From Zygnema cylindricum (lineage: Eukaryota; Streptophyta; Zygnematophyceae; Zygnematales; Zygnemataceae): DNA of 64,000 nt. This document shows positions 11,612-22,792 of the stretch, piece by piece (positions within the stretch are counted from its first letter, which is position 1; every line of letters begins with the position of its first letter). The stretch spans positions 186,001-250,000 of the forward strand of contig JBBHKE010000729.1 in the NCBI GenBank assembly GCA_037447655.1, in the 5' to 3' direction. Both the position numbers and the translations under genes were made by a program. The notes under the pieces were generated by a model. That model was not told where the DNA came from and did not search any database. It saw nothing but the letters and a program-made list of their open reading frames with translations.

Positions 11612-12580
11612 GGGCACTTTCCCATGTGCTAAAGTTACAGTTATTTTCTGTCGTTTTCTTTTATAACTTGGAAAAAAAGGAAAAAATCTGCAGCCGTACC
11701 AAAAAATTCAAATCACCACCGTACAAGTTGCGTTCCATTAAAACTTTAGTTGTACCGCAGTTTGTCGTCTATCGCGATGTAGTTTATCGTTTAGCGAGTT
11801 TCGACCCACTTTCGCGTCCTTCCAGATCATCTCAAACTTTAATAAAATCACCTCACGAGGTGATTTAAAATAAAGTTCCACGACGTGGGCGAATATGCAT
11901 ATGATTTCGCACGCGTCGGAGGTTTTTGACAAAATTTTCCTCAAAAAAAAAACCCACTGCATGTTTACAGCCTGTACGTACTTTTTCCCGTGCACCCTTT
12001 TTCCCGTGCACCTTTTTCCGTACAGAGGCAGTGGAGGGGTCTCGACCAACGGACGCCATTTCGCAAAAGCGAAGTGCGTGAAAGCGCCTCTCTCTCTCTC
12101 TCCCTCTCCCACTAACGCGTATATCTCACAATTCTTGCAATGAAAAAAAGCAAGAAAGGTATCAAATGAAAGATCTCTAAAAAATATTTCTTTTGGTTGT
12201 CTTTTAGCTTATTTTGATGGCAAGTACAGTGAGAACGGACGATAAAACAAAATTGGAAAACCATGGCGGAATGTTTTAGATTCAGTGACGTCGACGCTAT
12301 CATAAGTGAGCGTGACGTCAATATGTCACAAACCCTAAACATCTACAATGTCACAAGTAGATAGACGTCTACAAACGTCGCTATTTTGTAAACGTCAACA
12401 ATTGTCGCGAGTTTTGTAGGCATCTACAAACCGTCACAAATTTCACCCACGTCTACATCCGTCACGATCTAAAGTAACGATTTGATTTTTTTACATACGA
12501 ATGCTCTGAAAGTAGTACGGAGAATCTTAGCTAAAAACAAAGTTACAAGATTAAAGTTTCAGTTACATGGGAAAGTGCCA
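11612..12580. mobile_element. Family H non-autonomous DNA transposon, copy A (PIF/Harbinger-like)
   Basis: Inverted ends GGGCACTTTCCCATGT and ACATGGGAAAGTGCCA are flanked by TTA on both sides (11609-11611 and 12581-12583), the target duplication typical of PIF/Harbinger elements. The 969-bp body has no transposase. It carries a central hairpin AATCACCTCACGAGGTGATT near 11,850 and, near the right end, repeated GTCTACAA..GTC motifs between about 12,330 and 12,470. Copies B and C elsewhere share this layout. Confidence 0.75.
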
Positions 12581-12649
12581 TTAGGTTAGCAAAACGTGCA
12601 TCCCGCAACAGTTAGTTTTATCCTTTTAGTCTAAGACTAGTGCTATGAC

Positions 12650-13519
12650 ATATAGGGTTTGATAATTATATTAATGTGTACACGTAGACGAAGTCATTTA
12701 ACGGCGCGAAAAGATTCTTAGTACATTGAAACAGTTTAGAGTAGTACGGTTAACGCGAAACTAATACCGCGCATTTGTTTCGACGGTGAAACAAATATCG
12801 CGCACATTTTTTCGACGGGTAAGAATGAATACCGGATTTAATCGACGGCCGTGGTGCGAGCCGAGATTTCGGAATGGCCGCCTTGGCGTTTTCTGGCGCC
12901 GCCACTCCAGATAACACAGGAAATGCGCTGGAGGATTGCGGAATCTCCGGACGCAAGATAACAAATTTGGATGTGACATTTGTCACCTGTATGGCCTTAT
13001 CGTACAGAAAGTACTCCGGCGCCTGTACTTTTCTGTACGGAACTATCCTGTGATTGGCGTCGTACCTCAATAGAAGGGGTTTAGAGAGGGACTAGGACTT
13101 AGAATATTTCTAGTAGGTAGTTGACTCTTCAGAGAGCACCTTGTATAAATGGCAAACTTTGGCCAGCCATAACAATCAACTCAGTTGACCAATTTCAATG
13201 ATTCTTGTTGTTGCGAACTCAAGGGAGTCCACGCTACACACGGGTGTAGTCGGTCAGAGTTTTTGCCTGCCTGGGTGGCTGCATTTCTAAGGGAAAGTCA
13301 AAGTGGGTGAATGTGTCCAAATCTCATATTCTAATTTTGCATTCTGTGGTGGAACTGAGCACACAAAAAGTCTTATTTCACAGGGGTGAAGCTGTAATGG
13401 GGTTCTGATTGTCAAGGGTTCAATCATTTGGGTTTATATAAACTTTGAGTCGCCACTACCTAGATTAGTTTCTTATGGACTTGCGAATTCTGTGTGGCAA
13501 TGGAGCCCATAGAATTTCA
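12650..13519 (+). mobile_element. Copia-family LTR copy, 5' truncated
   Basis: From GGGTTTGATAATTAT to its TTTCA end it matches, in sense orientation, the solo LTR at 60,766-61,947 (minus strand) and the LTR at 59,538-60,571. It contains the shared TATA box TATAAATGGCAAAC near 13,144, the GGACTCAGGGGAGTCC-like palindrome near 13,217 and the GAAAGTCAAAGTGGG segment. Its first quarter, including the TGTTG start, is missing. Open frames on the opposite strand at 12,750-13,070 are incidental. Confidence 0.7.
13144..13150 (+). promoter_or_regulatory. TATA box of copia-family LTR
   Basis: TATAAAT lies at the equivalent place in three LTR copies (also at 61,135-61,141 and as TATAAATT at 59,752-59,759, minus strand). 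A looser TATATTTATA occupies it near 13,919. Conservation among diverged copies supports a core promoter at the U3/R border. Confidence 0.6.
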
Positions 13520-13574
13520 CATCACTTTTCACTAAACAAATTTGACGAAATGGCACATATAGACAACAACGCTC

Positions 13575-14297
13575 GCGGACGCAAATCTAACCGTGTAAAA
13601 TATATTATCGGATGAACGTCGTCGCCGCCGCCAGAACCCGAGTGAACCTTTGGTGACTTTCGGACATTGTGGCGCACATGCCACGTGGCGCCACATCATA
13701 GAGGCGAAAGAAGATGCGAGGAGGAACGATGGCTCCCAAGTTGAGAAGTGTCAACCAGAAGGCCATGTTGTACAATAGCCGTACAATAAGTATAATCGGC
13801 CACTGTACCTTCTTGTACTATACACTCTTTTGATTGGTCTAGGGTACAGTAGCAGGTAGCTGTGAGTAGGATCTTAGGAACTTAGCGTGTTTGAGATGCC
13901 TCTCTCCAGGTGACCTTTTATATTTATAGGCCATCTTTGGCCAGCCAAAACTAACTGCTCATAGGAGGAAATTCGGAGATTATTTTTGTTGCGGACTCAA
14001 GAGAGTCCAAGATACACAGGGGTGTAGTCGGTCAGAGTGTTTGCTTGCCAGGGTGGGGGTATTTATAAGGGAAAGTCAAAGTGGGGGAATCTGTCCAAAT
14101 ACTCATATTCAAACTTTGCATTTTGTTGGGGAACTGAGCACACAAAAAGTCTTCTTCCACAAAGGTGAAGTTGTATTGGGTTTTTGACTGTCAGGGTGTC
14201 AGTCATTTGGGTTTGTATCAACTTAGAGACGGCACTATCTAGATAAGCTTCTTTGGATCTGGGAATTCTGTGGGGGAATGGACCCCATAGAGTTTCA
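13575..14297 (+). mobile_element. Second copia-family LTR copy, diverged and 5' truncated
   Basis: It follows the previous copy in the same orientation and aligns with it from about GCCACGTGGCGCC onward, sharing the GGGTGTAGTCGGTCAGAGT and GAAAGTCAAAGTGGG segments and the end GAGTTTCA. It is more diverged, with a looser TATA region (TATATTTATA near 13,919). The two copies may be remnants of one element that lost its interior, or separate solo LTRs. Confidence 0.6.
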
Positions 14298-14739
14298 TTA
14301 GATAACAAATGAAATTGCTAGAGCAACGATTAAACGTTATTACAAAGGTGAAACTCAATCATCAATAAACCCATTTGATCTCAATTACGATATTCTTGTT
14401 GTGAAGTAAACCAAATATGATTATGAACTTCAAAACATTTATGTTTGCACTAAATTACATCTTACATGGGACATTCTTCGTTTTAATATTTTTTATATTT
14501 GTGTTGTAAATCAAAACACCATATGGTTGTTATTCCCACATATACTTTACATTTGTATAGTTCATCAAAAAACCCACCTTTGGTTGTTCCCAAATATAGT
14601 GTACAAAAACTATGTACAAGCATAAACACACACAAAAGAAACCATGCCCGTGTAACGGGCATTTTTTGTCTTGTTTCTGTAAACAACCTCACTTGTCGTC
14701 TAATGGAACTTCACCTAATTCACCAAAACCTTAATTAAC
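14298..14739. other. Unassigned sequence
   Basis: AT-rich. The short segment CTAATGGAACTTCACCTAATT near 14,700 resembles element-end motifs seen near 49.9 and 50.5 kb. Nothing else is recognisable. Confidence 0.4.
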
Positions 14740-14850
14740 GCAAAAAAAAATAGCGTTATTAATTCTATTTCAGGTTTTGGGGTCAAAATTTGGGGGTGTT
14801 GATATAGCGTTCATAACGCTAAAAACAATTGGCGGTGTATTGTACAATAC
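14740..14850. mobile_element. Family B element fragment
   Basis: It contains the family phrase GGGGTCAAAATTTGGGGGTG, then GATATAGCGTTCATAACGCT and the terminus CAATTGGCGGTGTA. Only the right half is recognisable. Confidence 0.6.
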
Positions 14851-15589
14851 TGTTGTTTAGTGTTATCAACTTTATTTAGTGTTTTTGTGCTAAAAAAAAT
14901 AACATTAACATCAATTTTGGCAATTAACGCCAATTTATGTGTCAACTTTGTGGCGTGTGCGGTGAGCTGTCATCAATACTATTTTAAATGCACGTGTACT
15001 ACTGTACCTTCACAACATAAGCAAAAATACGTACTTCAGAGGTTTAGAAATCGTACAGAATATTTAAATTAGAGTAGATTTAACACTATTTTTTAATTAT
15101 TTACTCTATTTTAGGCGTTACTTTTTGTAGTGCTCCCACCCTTTTCGGCGGCTAACTGGTATTGAAATCTAATTTGTATGCGAAAGTTACTTCATGCTGT
15201 ATAAATGAGATGTTATGTTGACGCTATGTACAAAAACGACATTGTCGTAATTAACAGTAGTTTAGATAAACATAATGTGAAGTTGTTAACACTAAATAAA
15301 AACTTTCCATATTAGCATTATTTCTATTTTAATTTTTATAACACTATAGAACAAGACAGTACACTTTTTAACAGTTTCTTAAGCCTGAAAAAGCCCAACA
15401 AAATTAATTTTATTCACACTAATAACGATTAACGGTCAAATGTTGTATATCTATGAATTTCCTATCGGCGAAAAGTCCATTATCGGATACATCTGATCAT
15501 TCAATGTAAGGGGGCCGAAAATTACAATATATCGTTATCGGTAATAGTCGTCAATAAATTATGATATATTGGAAACAGAGGTCGCAGAC
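14851..15589. other. Unassigned AT-rich sequence
   Basis: Scattered motifs such as AATTAACGCCAA (14,925) and AATAACGATTAACGGTC (15,420) suggest further decayed family B ends. No gene was found. Confidence 0.4.
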
Positions 15590-15835
15590 AGCCAACCGAA
15601 ACCGCGATCGACCGTTAACCGACCTCCCACGCCGGATCCGGAATGGATTAGGTTGCCAAATTTTAGGGGCCGGGTGGTTACAGGCAGGTGATTCACCAGA
15701 AAAAAAAATGTCGGTTACGGTCGGTTAATAAATAACCAAAAAAAAATGAAAATTTTGTATTTGTTTATACTATCCAACATTATTGTACTTTATACTCTTT
15801 GGTATCGTGGAAGTACGTGACATCATGATTAGCGT
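15590..15835. repeat. Dispersed repeat D, copy 2
   Basis: Diverged relative of 1,410-1,690 in the same orientation. Shared landmarks are GGTTGCCAAATTTTAGGGGC, an A-rich run after GATTCACCAG and TTGTACTTTATACTCTTTGG. Confidence 0.55.
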
Positions 15836-15985
15836 CGCAAATCTGACACGGTAGTAACACTATTTATTTTGCAAATCTTAGGGAACGCGACAAATCATAA
15901 TAATTCGCTTATTCATACGTCGTACATTATTACAAAGTGCTAATTATTCAATTTAAACAGTGTTTCCACAAATATATCATACTAC
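15836..15985. other. Flank of the first chromovirus
   Basis: AT-rich. The last five bases, ACTAC at 15,981-15,985, form one half of the probable 5-bp target duplication. Confidence 0.5.
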
Positions 15986-16950
15986 TGTAACAAGATCTCC
16001 TACCTCTCAAAAAATCCCATTACTACAAACAATCTCAACCACACATTCCACACATTGGAAAATACACATCCACATTGGACCACACTCACATAAGGATAAA
16101 CTTTAAACTAGAAAAAGCTTCTGTCCACATAACATTAGCTTGGTCTCTTGCCCTCCTAGCTCAACCCTTCTTATTAAAGTGTTTTCCACTACTCTCCACT
16201 CTTAATAATTCTATCTCTTAGCTACTAAAACACTATTTAGTTAGTAAGAGATTTCAATGCAAAAATGTCTTTTCTCCAATTTGGTATTAATCGCTCACAA
16301 CCAAGATCAGCCGGAATTTCCACTAACATTTCCAAAGGAAAGATGTCTACTCTCCTCTTACACTTCACTATTTATCCATCATCGCCTTGGACTAGCCAGG
16401 CCACAGTCAACGCTCCGTTTTAATAAACTTTTACCTGGGCTAATCATTCATCAGCAAGGACTCAGACTGACCAATGCCAAAAACGTGCGAAATCTCTTAC
16501 TAACTACTTAGCACTTAACCAATCAAACGTTACCTTTCACTACGTAACATTTACGTGCAAAATTGCTCGCCAAACGAAACGCGACTTCGCACGATCGTGC
16601 GTAACAAATTTCGCACGCGAAACTTCCAACGAAATTCCCTTTAGTGAAAGTGACGTTTCGTACTAAAATTTCTACGAAACGAACCACCGTGCATACTAAA
16701 CGTTTCATTAGAACTTTATGAAACGTACACGCGTAATTTCGGTACTAATTTGACCCTTAACCCGTTTCAATGATACCCACTTGTTGTTTAGACCCCACGC
16801 TTTCACCTAAATACACCCATCGCTATAACTTTTAAAATATAACTCCAAATAGCGTGATTCTTTCGCGGACGTCTACTAAATTTAGTACTCTATAATAATA
16901 ACACCTAGATAACCCTTTATAAACAAGTTCGATCCGCTATTAGTGTTATA
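15986..16950 (-). repeat. 3' LTR of chromovirus element 1
   Basis: TGTAACA...TGTTATA, homologous throughout to 22,793-23,752. It differs by scattered substitutions and an extra TTAGTAAGAG-like insertion near 16,240. Confidence 0.9.
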
Positions 16951-16963
16951 TCATCCCCTCTTT
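16951..16963 (-). other. Polypurine tract of chromovirus element 1
   Basis: On the minus strand AAAGAGGGGATGA lies directly beside the 3' LTR, the expected plus-strand primer for reverse transcription. The same sequence flanks the 3' LTR of element 2 at 53,468-53,480. Confidence 0.75.
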
Positions 16964-16999
16964 ATTTTTAACTAACCTCAGTTAAAACACCTTTAATTC

Positions 17000-17200
17000 T
17001 CAAGACGGGACTTCTATATTATTTTCCCTCCAATACCTCTGTAAAAACTCAAAAAATTTATCTTCTAAAGTCAACTCATCCTCAGGCCTTCCTAGATAAT
17101 GCACTTGCCAGAATATTGTATCGCCGACCTTGAACCGTTGACCAACCCAATTTATTACCCATATTTGGACTTCAGGTTCTATAATTATCGAGGGATCCAA
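17000..17200 (-). pseudogene. Chromodomain tail of gypsy integrase, separated by an in-frame stop
   Basis: The 66-codon frame has FKVGDTIFWQVHYLGRPEDE followed by a C-terminal helix (FFEFLQRYWREN), the pattern of chromodomains that direct chromovirus integration to heterochromatin. It continues in the same frame as the integrase, with a single TAA between them (ending EGEL). In element 2 the same position is a sense codon (GAA), so the stop here is a point mutation. Confidence 0.75.
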
Positions 17201-18214
17201 TTACAATTCTCCTTCAGTTGGTCGAAGACTCGCTGGTTTCAATTGGCTGATATGTATCACTGGATGATTTTTTGTTGAAGGCGGAAAGTCCAATTTGGCA
17301 GCAACTGACGATATCATCTCGATTACAGTAAATGGTCCAATGTACTTAGGAGCAAATTTCCCCGTACGATCCGATTGTCCCTCGATCTTGCACCTGTAAT
17401 GAGTTGTAGAAAGCCAAACCTTGTCACCAGTGCGTAACACCCTATCACCCCGTTTGCGGTTAGCATTTAATTCTTGCCTCCTTTGTGCCTCCACTAATAC
17501 ATCCCGGACAGTTTTCCAAACTGTTTGAACGTATTCCCAAAACTCTGTTCCACAACCTCTATTCTCTTGAGTGACCCCTGTTATTAAGTCTAATGCTTCT
17601 CTAGGTTGGTATCCGTATGCAACTTTAAATGGTGAGAATCCTGTACTAGCATGTTTACATGAATTGTATGCAAATTCTATCAATGGCAGTTTAGATTTCC
17701 ATGTGTTCTGAACTCCACTGCAAACAGTCCTAAGCATTTCCTCTAGTGTACGGTTCATCCTTTCTGTCTGTCCATCTGTCTGAGGATGATAAGCGGTACT
17801 CATTTTCAATTCAGAGCCTAAATTTTGCTGTAATTCTTTCCAAAAAACACACGTAAATTTAGAATCCCTATCACTGACTATAGATAGAGGTACTCCATGA
17901 TGTCTGACCACGTTGTCAAAATATAACTTTGCAATATCTACAAGTGAATGAGTGGTTTTGCAAGGGATAAAGATTGCCATTTTACTGAACCTATCGACTA
18001 CGACCATGATACTGTCATTCCTTTTAGATGTAGCAGGCAACTTGACAATAAAATCCATACTGACAGATTCCCACGGTCTTTCGGAGATATCTAAAGGTTT
18101 TAAGAGACCTTTAGGTTTTTGGGTACTAGGTTTACTCTGTTGGCAAGGGACACAACTTTCCACGTGTTTTGACACCTTCTTTGCCATCCCTGACCAATAT
18201 AATCTACTTTGCAA
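17201..18214 (-). pseudogene. Ty3/gypsy integrase core and C-terminal region
   Basis: A 337-codon open frame. The second half of the zinc finger (ESCVPCQQSK) is followed by the catalytic core with D,D,E residues: SMDFIVKL, SDRDSKF and QTERMNRTLEE. The linker ends HPVIHISQLKP, typical of the GPY/F-type region. The first zinc-finger histidines lie upstream in a broken frame (around 18,230-18,290). It would insert the element's cDNA into the genome. The domain itself is intact by eye, but its polyprotein is not. Confidence 0.9.
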
Positions 18215-19780
18215 TCGACTAAGAGTTTTATCTAGACCTAGATGTCCTAAATGCTCATGAGCTTCCCATAAAATTTAATTTCTTAAGTCTCCCACTTCAG
18301 GAATGCATAATCTATCCCCAATTTGCAAATACAGTAAACCATCCTCTTGTCTAAAGTTTTTGACATGCCTCTCATTCAATGGGTCAAAATTCCCTCCCGA
18401 AATATTCTTGCAAATCACAGCAAAATAAAGATCTTTATCATAACTATTTCTAACAGTATCTAAAAACAACTCATCCTGAACCATAACACTTATTTTAAAA
18501 CATCTACTTAAAGGTTGTGCGACTACATTTGTCTTCCCGAAATATGTTTGATATTAAATTTGAAATATGCTAATTTCTACATCCACCTAACATGTCTACC
18601 AGTCATAATCTGTGCATCACTTAATGTGTGTAAATAACAGAGTGTTTTATTATCACAGTGAACTGTAAATTCTTTATTATGCAAATAACAACGCCATTTC
18701 ACCTATGCATGTACAATTGCAAGTAATTCGTTTTCCTGTGCTGTATAGTTCTTTTCAACATCATTGAATTTTACGGACTCAAAAGCAATAGGATGAAAGT
18801 GTTTGCCGACTTTTTGACTTATGAGTGCATTTAGACCTTTATCATATGCATTTGTACTGATCATAACTTCAAATTCCCCAACAAGGTCAAGATACACCAG
18901 TGTAGGGGCAGAGGTCAATTTCCCTTTTAGTTCCTCGAATGCTCCCTCCTGATCAGCTCCCCACACAAACGTCTCCTTCTCCCGAAGTAAATCCGTCAAA
19001 GGTGCGACGATCATACTAAAGTTCTTGATAAATTTCATGTAATAAATGGCCAATCCTAAAAACGATCTAACTTCTGTGACATTAGTAGGTTGTTTCCAAT
19101 TTTGGATTGCTAAAATTTTGGATGGATCTGTTTTAACACCTCCCCCACTAACTATGTGTCCCAAAAATAATTGTTCACTTTTAAAAAAGTTGGATTTTGA
19201 CAATTTTCCATATAATTTTTTTTCTCTTAACCTTTCCAACACTCTTCTTAAATGAATTACATGTTGTCCTTTAGATTCATTCTAAACTAAAATATCATCT
19301 ATAAACACTTGGACAAACTCATTTATGTAATCTGAAAAGGTTTGGTTCATTAATCTTTGGTAAGTAGGCGGTGCATTGGTTAAGCCGAATGGCATCACTA
19401 TCCATTCGAAATGACCCACCCTAGTCCTAAAAGCAGTTTTATCAACATCTTCAATTCTAATTGGCACCTGATTAAAGACACTACGCAGGTCAATCAACGA
19501 AAATACTTTAGCACCTTTTAAACGTTCTATCAAATCAAAATCAAAGGTAACGGATACTTATCCTTCACCGTAATCTTGTTCAGACTACGATAATCGACAC
19601 ACATCGTCAATGTTCCGTTTTTTTTTTGACGAATAGAATTGGTGCTCCGTACGGTGATTTGCTAGGCTGAATATGTCGTTTCTCGAGGAGTTATTTGATC
19701 TTTTTTTTTAATTCCACCTGCTCAAAGAAACTGTGCAAATAAATTCCTGTGACTGGAGGGTTGCATCCAAGTTCAAGGTT
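18215..19780 (-). pseudogene. Ty3/gypsy reverse transcriptase and RNase H, interrupted
   Basis: RT motifs are in two frames. The first is at 19,282-19,533, with [34 protein letters not shown] and the catalytic FIDDILV. The second is at 18,703-19,242, with the thumb region FLGHIVSGGGVKTDPSK and FLGLAIYYMKFIKNFS, then RNase H starting FEVMISTNAYDKGLNA, in which the usual TDAS is TNAY. Stop codons and frameshifts separate these pieces, for example near 19,281 and 19,533. RT copies element RNA, and RNase H removes the RNA strand. Confidence 0.88.
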
Positions 19781-20279
19781 AATAACATGTTCCACATCTC
19801 GGGAAGGTGGCCTTCCTAAGGGTGAATCACTTGGAAAAACATCTTAAAATTCAAAAATAAAATCTTTAACAGCAACATCAGATTTATTAATGTCAGTTAC
19901 AAAATCAAATTTTAGTTTTTTCGACAGTTTTAGTGGTGTCTCATTTAGGGATGACATCAATGTTGGTGTTTTCTCCCCCCCTTTCATCAATAACTGCCTC
20001 AGTTACTAATAACAAGAAAGCATGATTTGTTTTATCTTTTAAGTGCTTTTTAAATTGTTTAGCAAATATCAAACCTTCCACTCCCAATCTGGTTATTTTA
20101 TTTTTATGATTCCTATGCAATTTCTTAGGAGATAATCTTTGCAAAACCTTCCAACCGTTTTCAGACTTTAATTTCAAGGTGTTAATTTCCCAATTAATTT
20201 GAGGATTTTGTTCAGTTAACCAAGGCTTTCCTAGAATTAGTTCTTCACTTCCCAAATTCATTGTTTCACACACAACTTC

Positions 20280-20650
20280 TTTTTATGACCTTGGATATCA
20301 ACTTTTATCATGTCAGTTTGTAAGTCTAATGTGGACTTATTACCATTTGCCACTTGAACATGTAAAGGCTTTTCCCTTATGGTTCTAGGAATTTTATTTT
20401 CCTCTACAAATCTATGTAAATAAAACTATGTGTGGCACCTAAATTAACCATTACTCTCAACGGTTTTCCTTCCACTAATGACTCGAAACTAGTCAAACTT
20501 TGTCTGGTGTTATCATTATTTAACTGTCCTAACATAAGTATATTGTTGAGAATTTCATCAGAAGGATTCTTTAAACTATGCATTGTAGTGAGAATCATAA
20601 TAAATTCAGTTATCCTAACTTTTCAATTCATTAATTTGCCCTCTAGAGTA
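20280..20650 (-). pseudogene. Retroelement aspartic protease, degenerate
   Basis: The frame ending at 20,404 contains NLGATHSFI where active retropepsins have DSGATHSFI, so the catalytic aspartate is replaced. The region after it is frameshifted and continues as GSEELILGKPWLTEQNPQINW at 19,941-20,273. Element 2 keeps the aspartate at the same site (VDSSATHNFI). Confidence 0.75.
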
Positions 20651-20759
20651 AACTCTTTAACTTCTGGATCCGGGTGACTCAACTGAGGACTTTCAGTTAG
20701 TCCTTTCCGTTTGCCACCTCTTGGGCTTCTTGCTCAGCTAAGTATAATGCAATATCCTC

Positions 20760-22013
20760 TTAGAGACCTACATTTACATCGACTGTTTTGAGAGAACCTT
20801 TATCTGTACAGTCTTTAGCGTAATTATCTAGACCTCCGTATTTGAAACAAGTGACTTTCTTTTTGGGTTTTGTGCACTCTCTACTAAAATGTCCCTTCTC
20901 TCGATAATTATAACAGTTAATCTTTTTTAGTTGTGCACACTCAAATGATCTATGACCCTTTTTCTGACAAATTGTGCATGTGGGGATGGTAAGGTTAGGC
21001 TTCTGAGCATTAATGCTTGGTTTACGACTCTTAATGTATCCCCCTCTATTGTTAAATTTGTTTCCTGCATTAACACTCTGTCCACCTTTCTGATTTCCCC
21101 TGAAAATATTTTGCCTATTCACCAGACCAGCATTAAGACCGTCATCCACAAATTCCCTCTCATTCCACTCTGATACTTCATTCAAATTACGGGTAAGTGA
21201 TCTAGTTTTCGGATTATACCCCAACTGATCCTCTAATTCCAATGCTTTAACTTGTAATTCTTTTAAATCATTAAATTTTTGATATTTTAATTCTGATTTT
21301 AGTATAGGGTTTAGATAATTTAAGAAATGCAACTTAGCCATTTCATCAGTCAAACCTATGACATGAATGCTAGATGAGTCAAATTCCACAATGTAATCCT
21401 TCACAGATCCAGTCTGCTTACAGTTCAGCCACTTCTCTGTCATTATGGATTTAAAAGTGACAGACAAGAATCGCGATTTGATCGCGGTTTTAAAAGTTTC
21501 CCAATTAGCATTATCACGAATCAATTTAGACCTTCTCTGAGTGTAATATCAAATCTGAGCATCGCTTTTTAGACAGCTAACAGCAAAAGAAGTGCAATCA
21601 TCACGATCACAATTTCTAGATTCCAAATAATACTCCATGTGAAAAATCTAAGCATCTAACTCATCAATCTTTTTACCGTCAAACGATGGTGCCTCACTAA
21701 TAAACAATTTCAGATCTCTTATCTTCTTAGGTCTATCATGATCATCCCCCCTAAAATTGGCATTCCTTTTACTACTTTCACCCTTTTGGTCATTAATATC
21801 ATTCTTGGTCTAAATTAAGTTAATAAGTTCATATAATTTCTCATTTGAAACATTTCCATTTTCTTTAACAACTTTCAATTCACTTTTCAATTCGGAAATG
21901 GTTCATCCACAGCGGCAGTATGATTATTAAACCTTTTCACTAATTTCACAGTACGTTTTCTTCAACACATTCAAAACATTCTCCATTTCACGTTTCCATG
22001 CAGAATTTGTCAT
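20760..22013 (-). pseudogene. Ty3/gypsy gag nucleocapsid region
   Basis: The ATG at 22,013 (minus) starts MTNSAWKREMENVLNVLKK, also present in element 2. The body is frameshifted before 21,524. The open 254-codon frame 20,760-21,524 contains the retrotrans gag helix region (LTDEMAKLHFLNYLNPILKS) and three CCHC-like zinc knuckles: CTICQKKGHRSFEC, CYNYREKGHFSREC and the decayed CFKYGGLDNYAKDC. Gag packages the RNA into virus-like particles. Confidence 0.85.
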
Positions 22014-22778
22014 TATCACACAATGAAATCAAGCAAAAAGAAAGAAAGAATATAATTTCCCAAAGAAATTTGTTGCAAATTTGAAGTCATAAGATTGTTC
22101 CAATCCAAGACTTCTTCTCCTTAACCAATCCTTTGAAAATGTCAAAATTTGAGAAATAAAAAAAAAACATTGACAGTAAGTTAGTGCAAATTCAAACTTC
22201 AATTTCCTAACGTTGAAACAAAAGGTAACAATTTCCCCCCAAATTTTGCAACAGCAAAATTGAAAGCTCTCAAAGGTAAGATTTAACCACAAATTTTGCA
22301 ACAACAAAATTGAAAGTAATCAAAGGTAACAATTTAGGGTTTGAAATTTTTTGAGTCATTTCTGGACTCCTTTGCTCTTGAAGAAGTAAAGTACTCCACT
22401 TTCTTTCTCCTCCATTAGCAAATTTCCCACTTCCCACTACATCAAGATCTTTTACTCTCTAATCCTCACATCCTCACCCTTCAAGGCTTCAATCCCTCCC
22501 TCTACACATGAATCATTGCTAGGAGAAGGCAAGTTTGTTTGGCCTCTAGGTAATTGGAGTGACTTTCAGCGGTAGCTACACTGCCCACCCCGCCTTAGTC
22601 CTTAGGATCTGAGCACGCCCCACATCTAACAAGCGGCCGTTGGCAGTGTGATCACTCAGTTTCCCTCCAATCCCCTACCACTTCACATTGTGGTTCTACA
22701 CACACAGGTTAGAGCACCCTCACCGGTCACGGCAGTCAATATTCGAGTGAACAAACTACTCCTTGGTTTTTAACCAAA
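22014..22778 (-). other. Untranslated leader of chromovirus element 1
   Basis: It lies between the primer site and gag. It contains short repeats around CACAAATTTTGCAACAGCAAAATTG (22,240-22,310) that also occur in element 2. Confidence 0.6.
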
Positions 22779-22790
22779 GCTCCGATACCA
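22779..22790 (-). other. Primer binding site (initiator tRNA-Met type)
   Basis: On the minus strand TGGTATCGGAGC, two bases from the 5' LTR, matches the plant initiator tRNA-Met primer site TGGTATCAGAGC with one difference. Confidence 0.85.
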
Positions 22791-22792
22791 TA

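Noticed and set aside
12330-12345. Telomere-like CCCTAAA sequences
   Set aside because: Single copies inside family H elements, not tandem.
12750-13070. 106-codon minus-strand frame as a gene
   Set aside because: It lies inside a copia LTR copy on the strand opposite to the element and has no motif.
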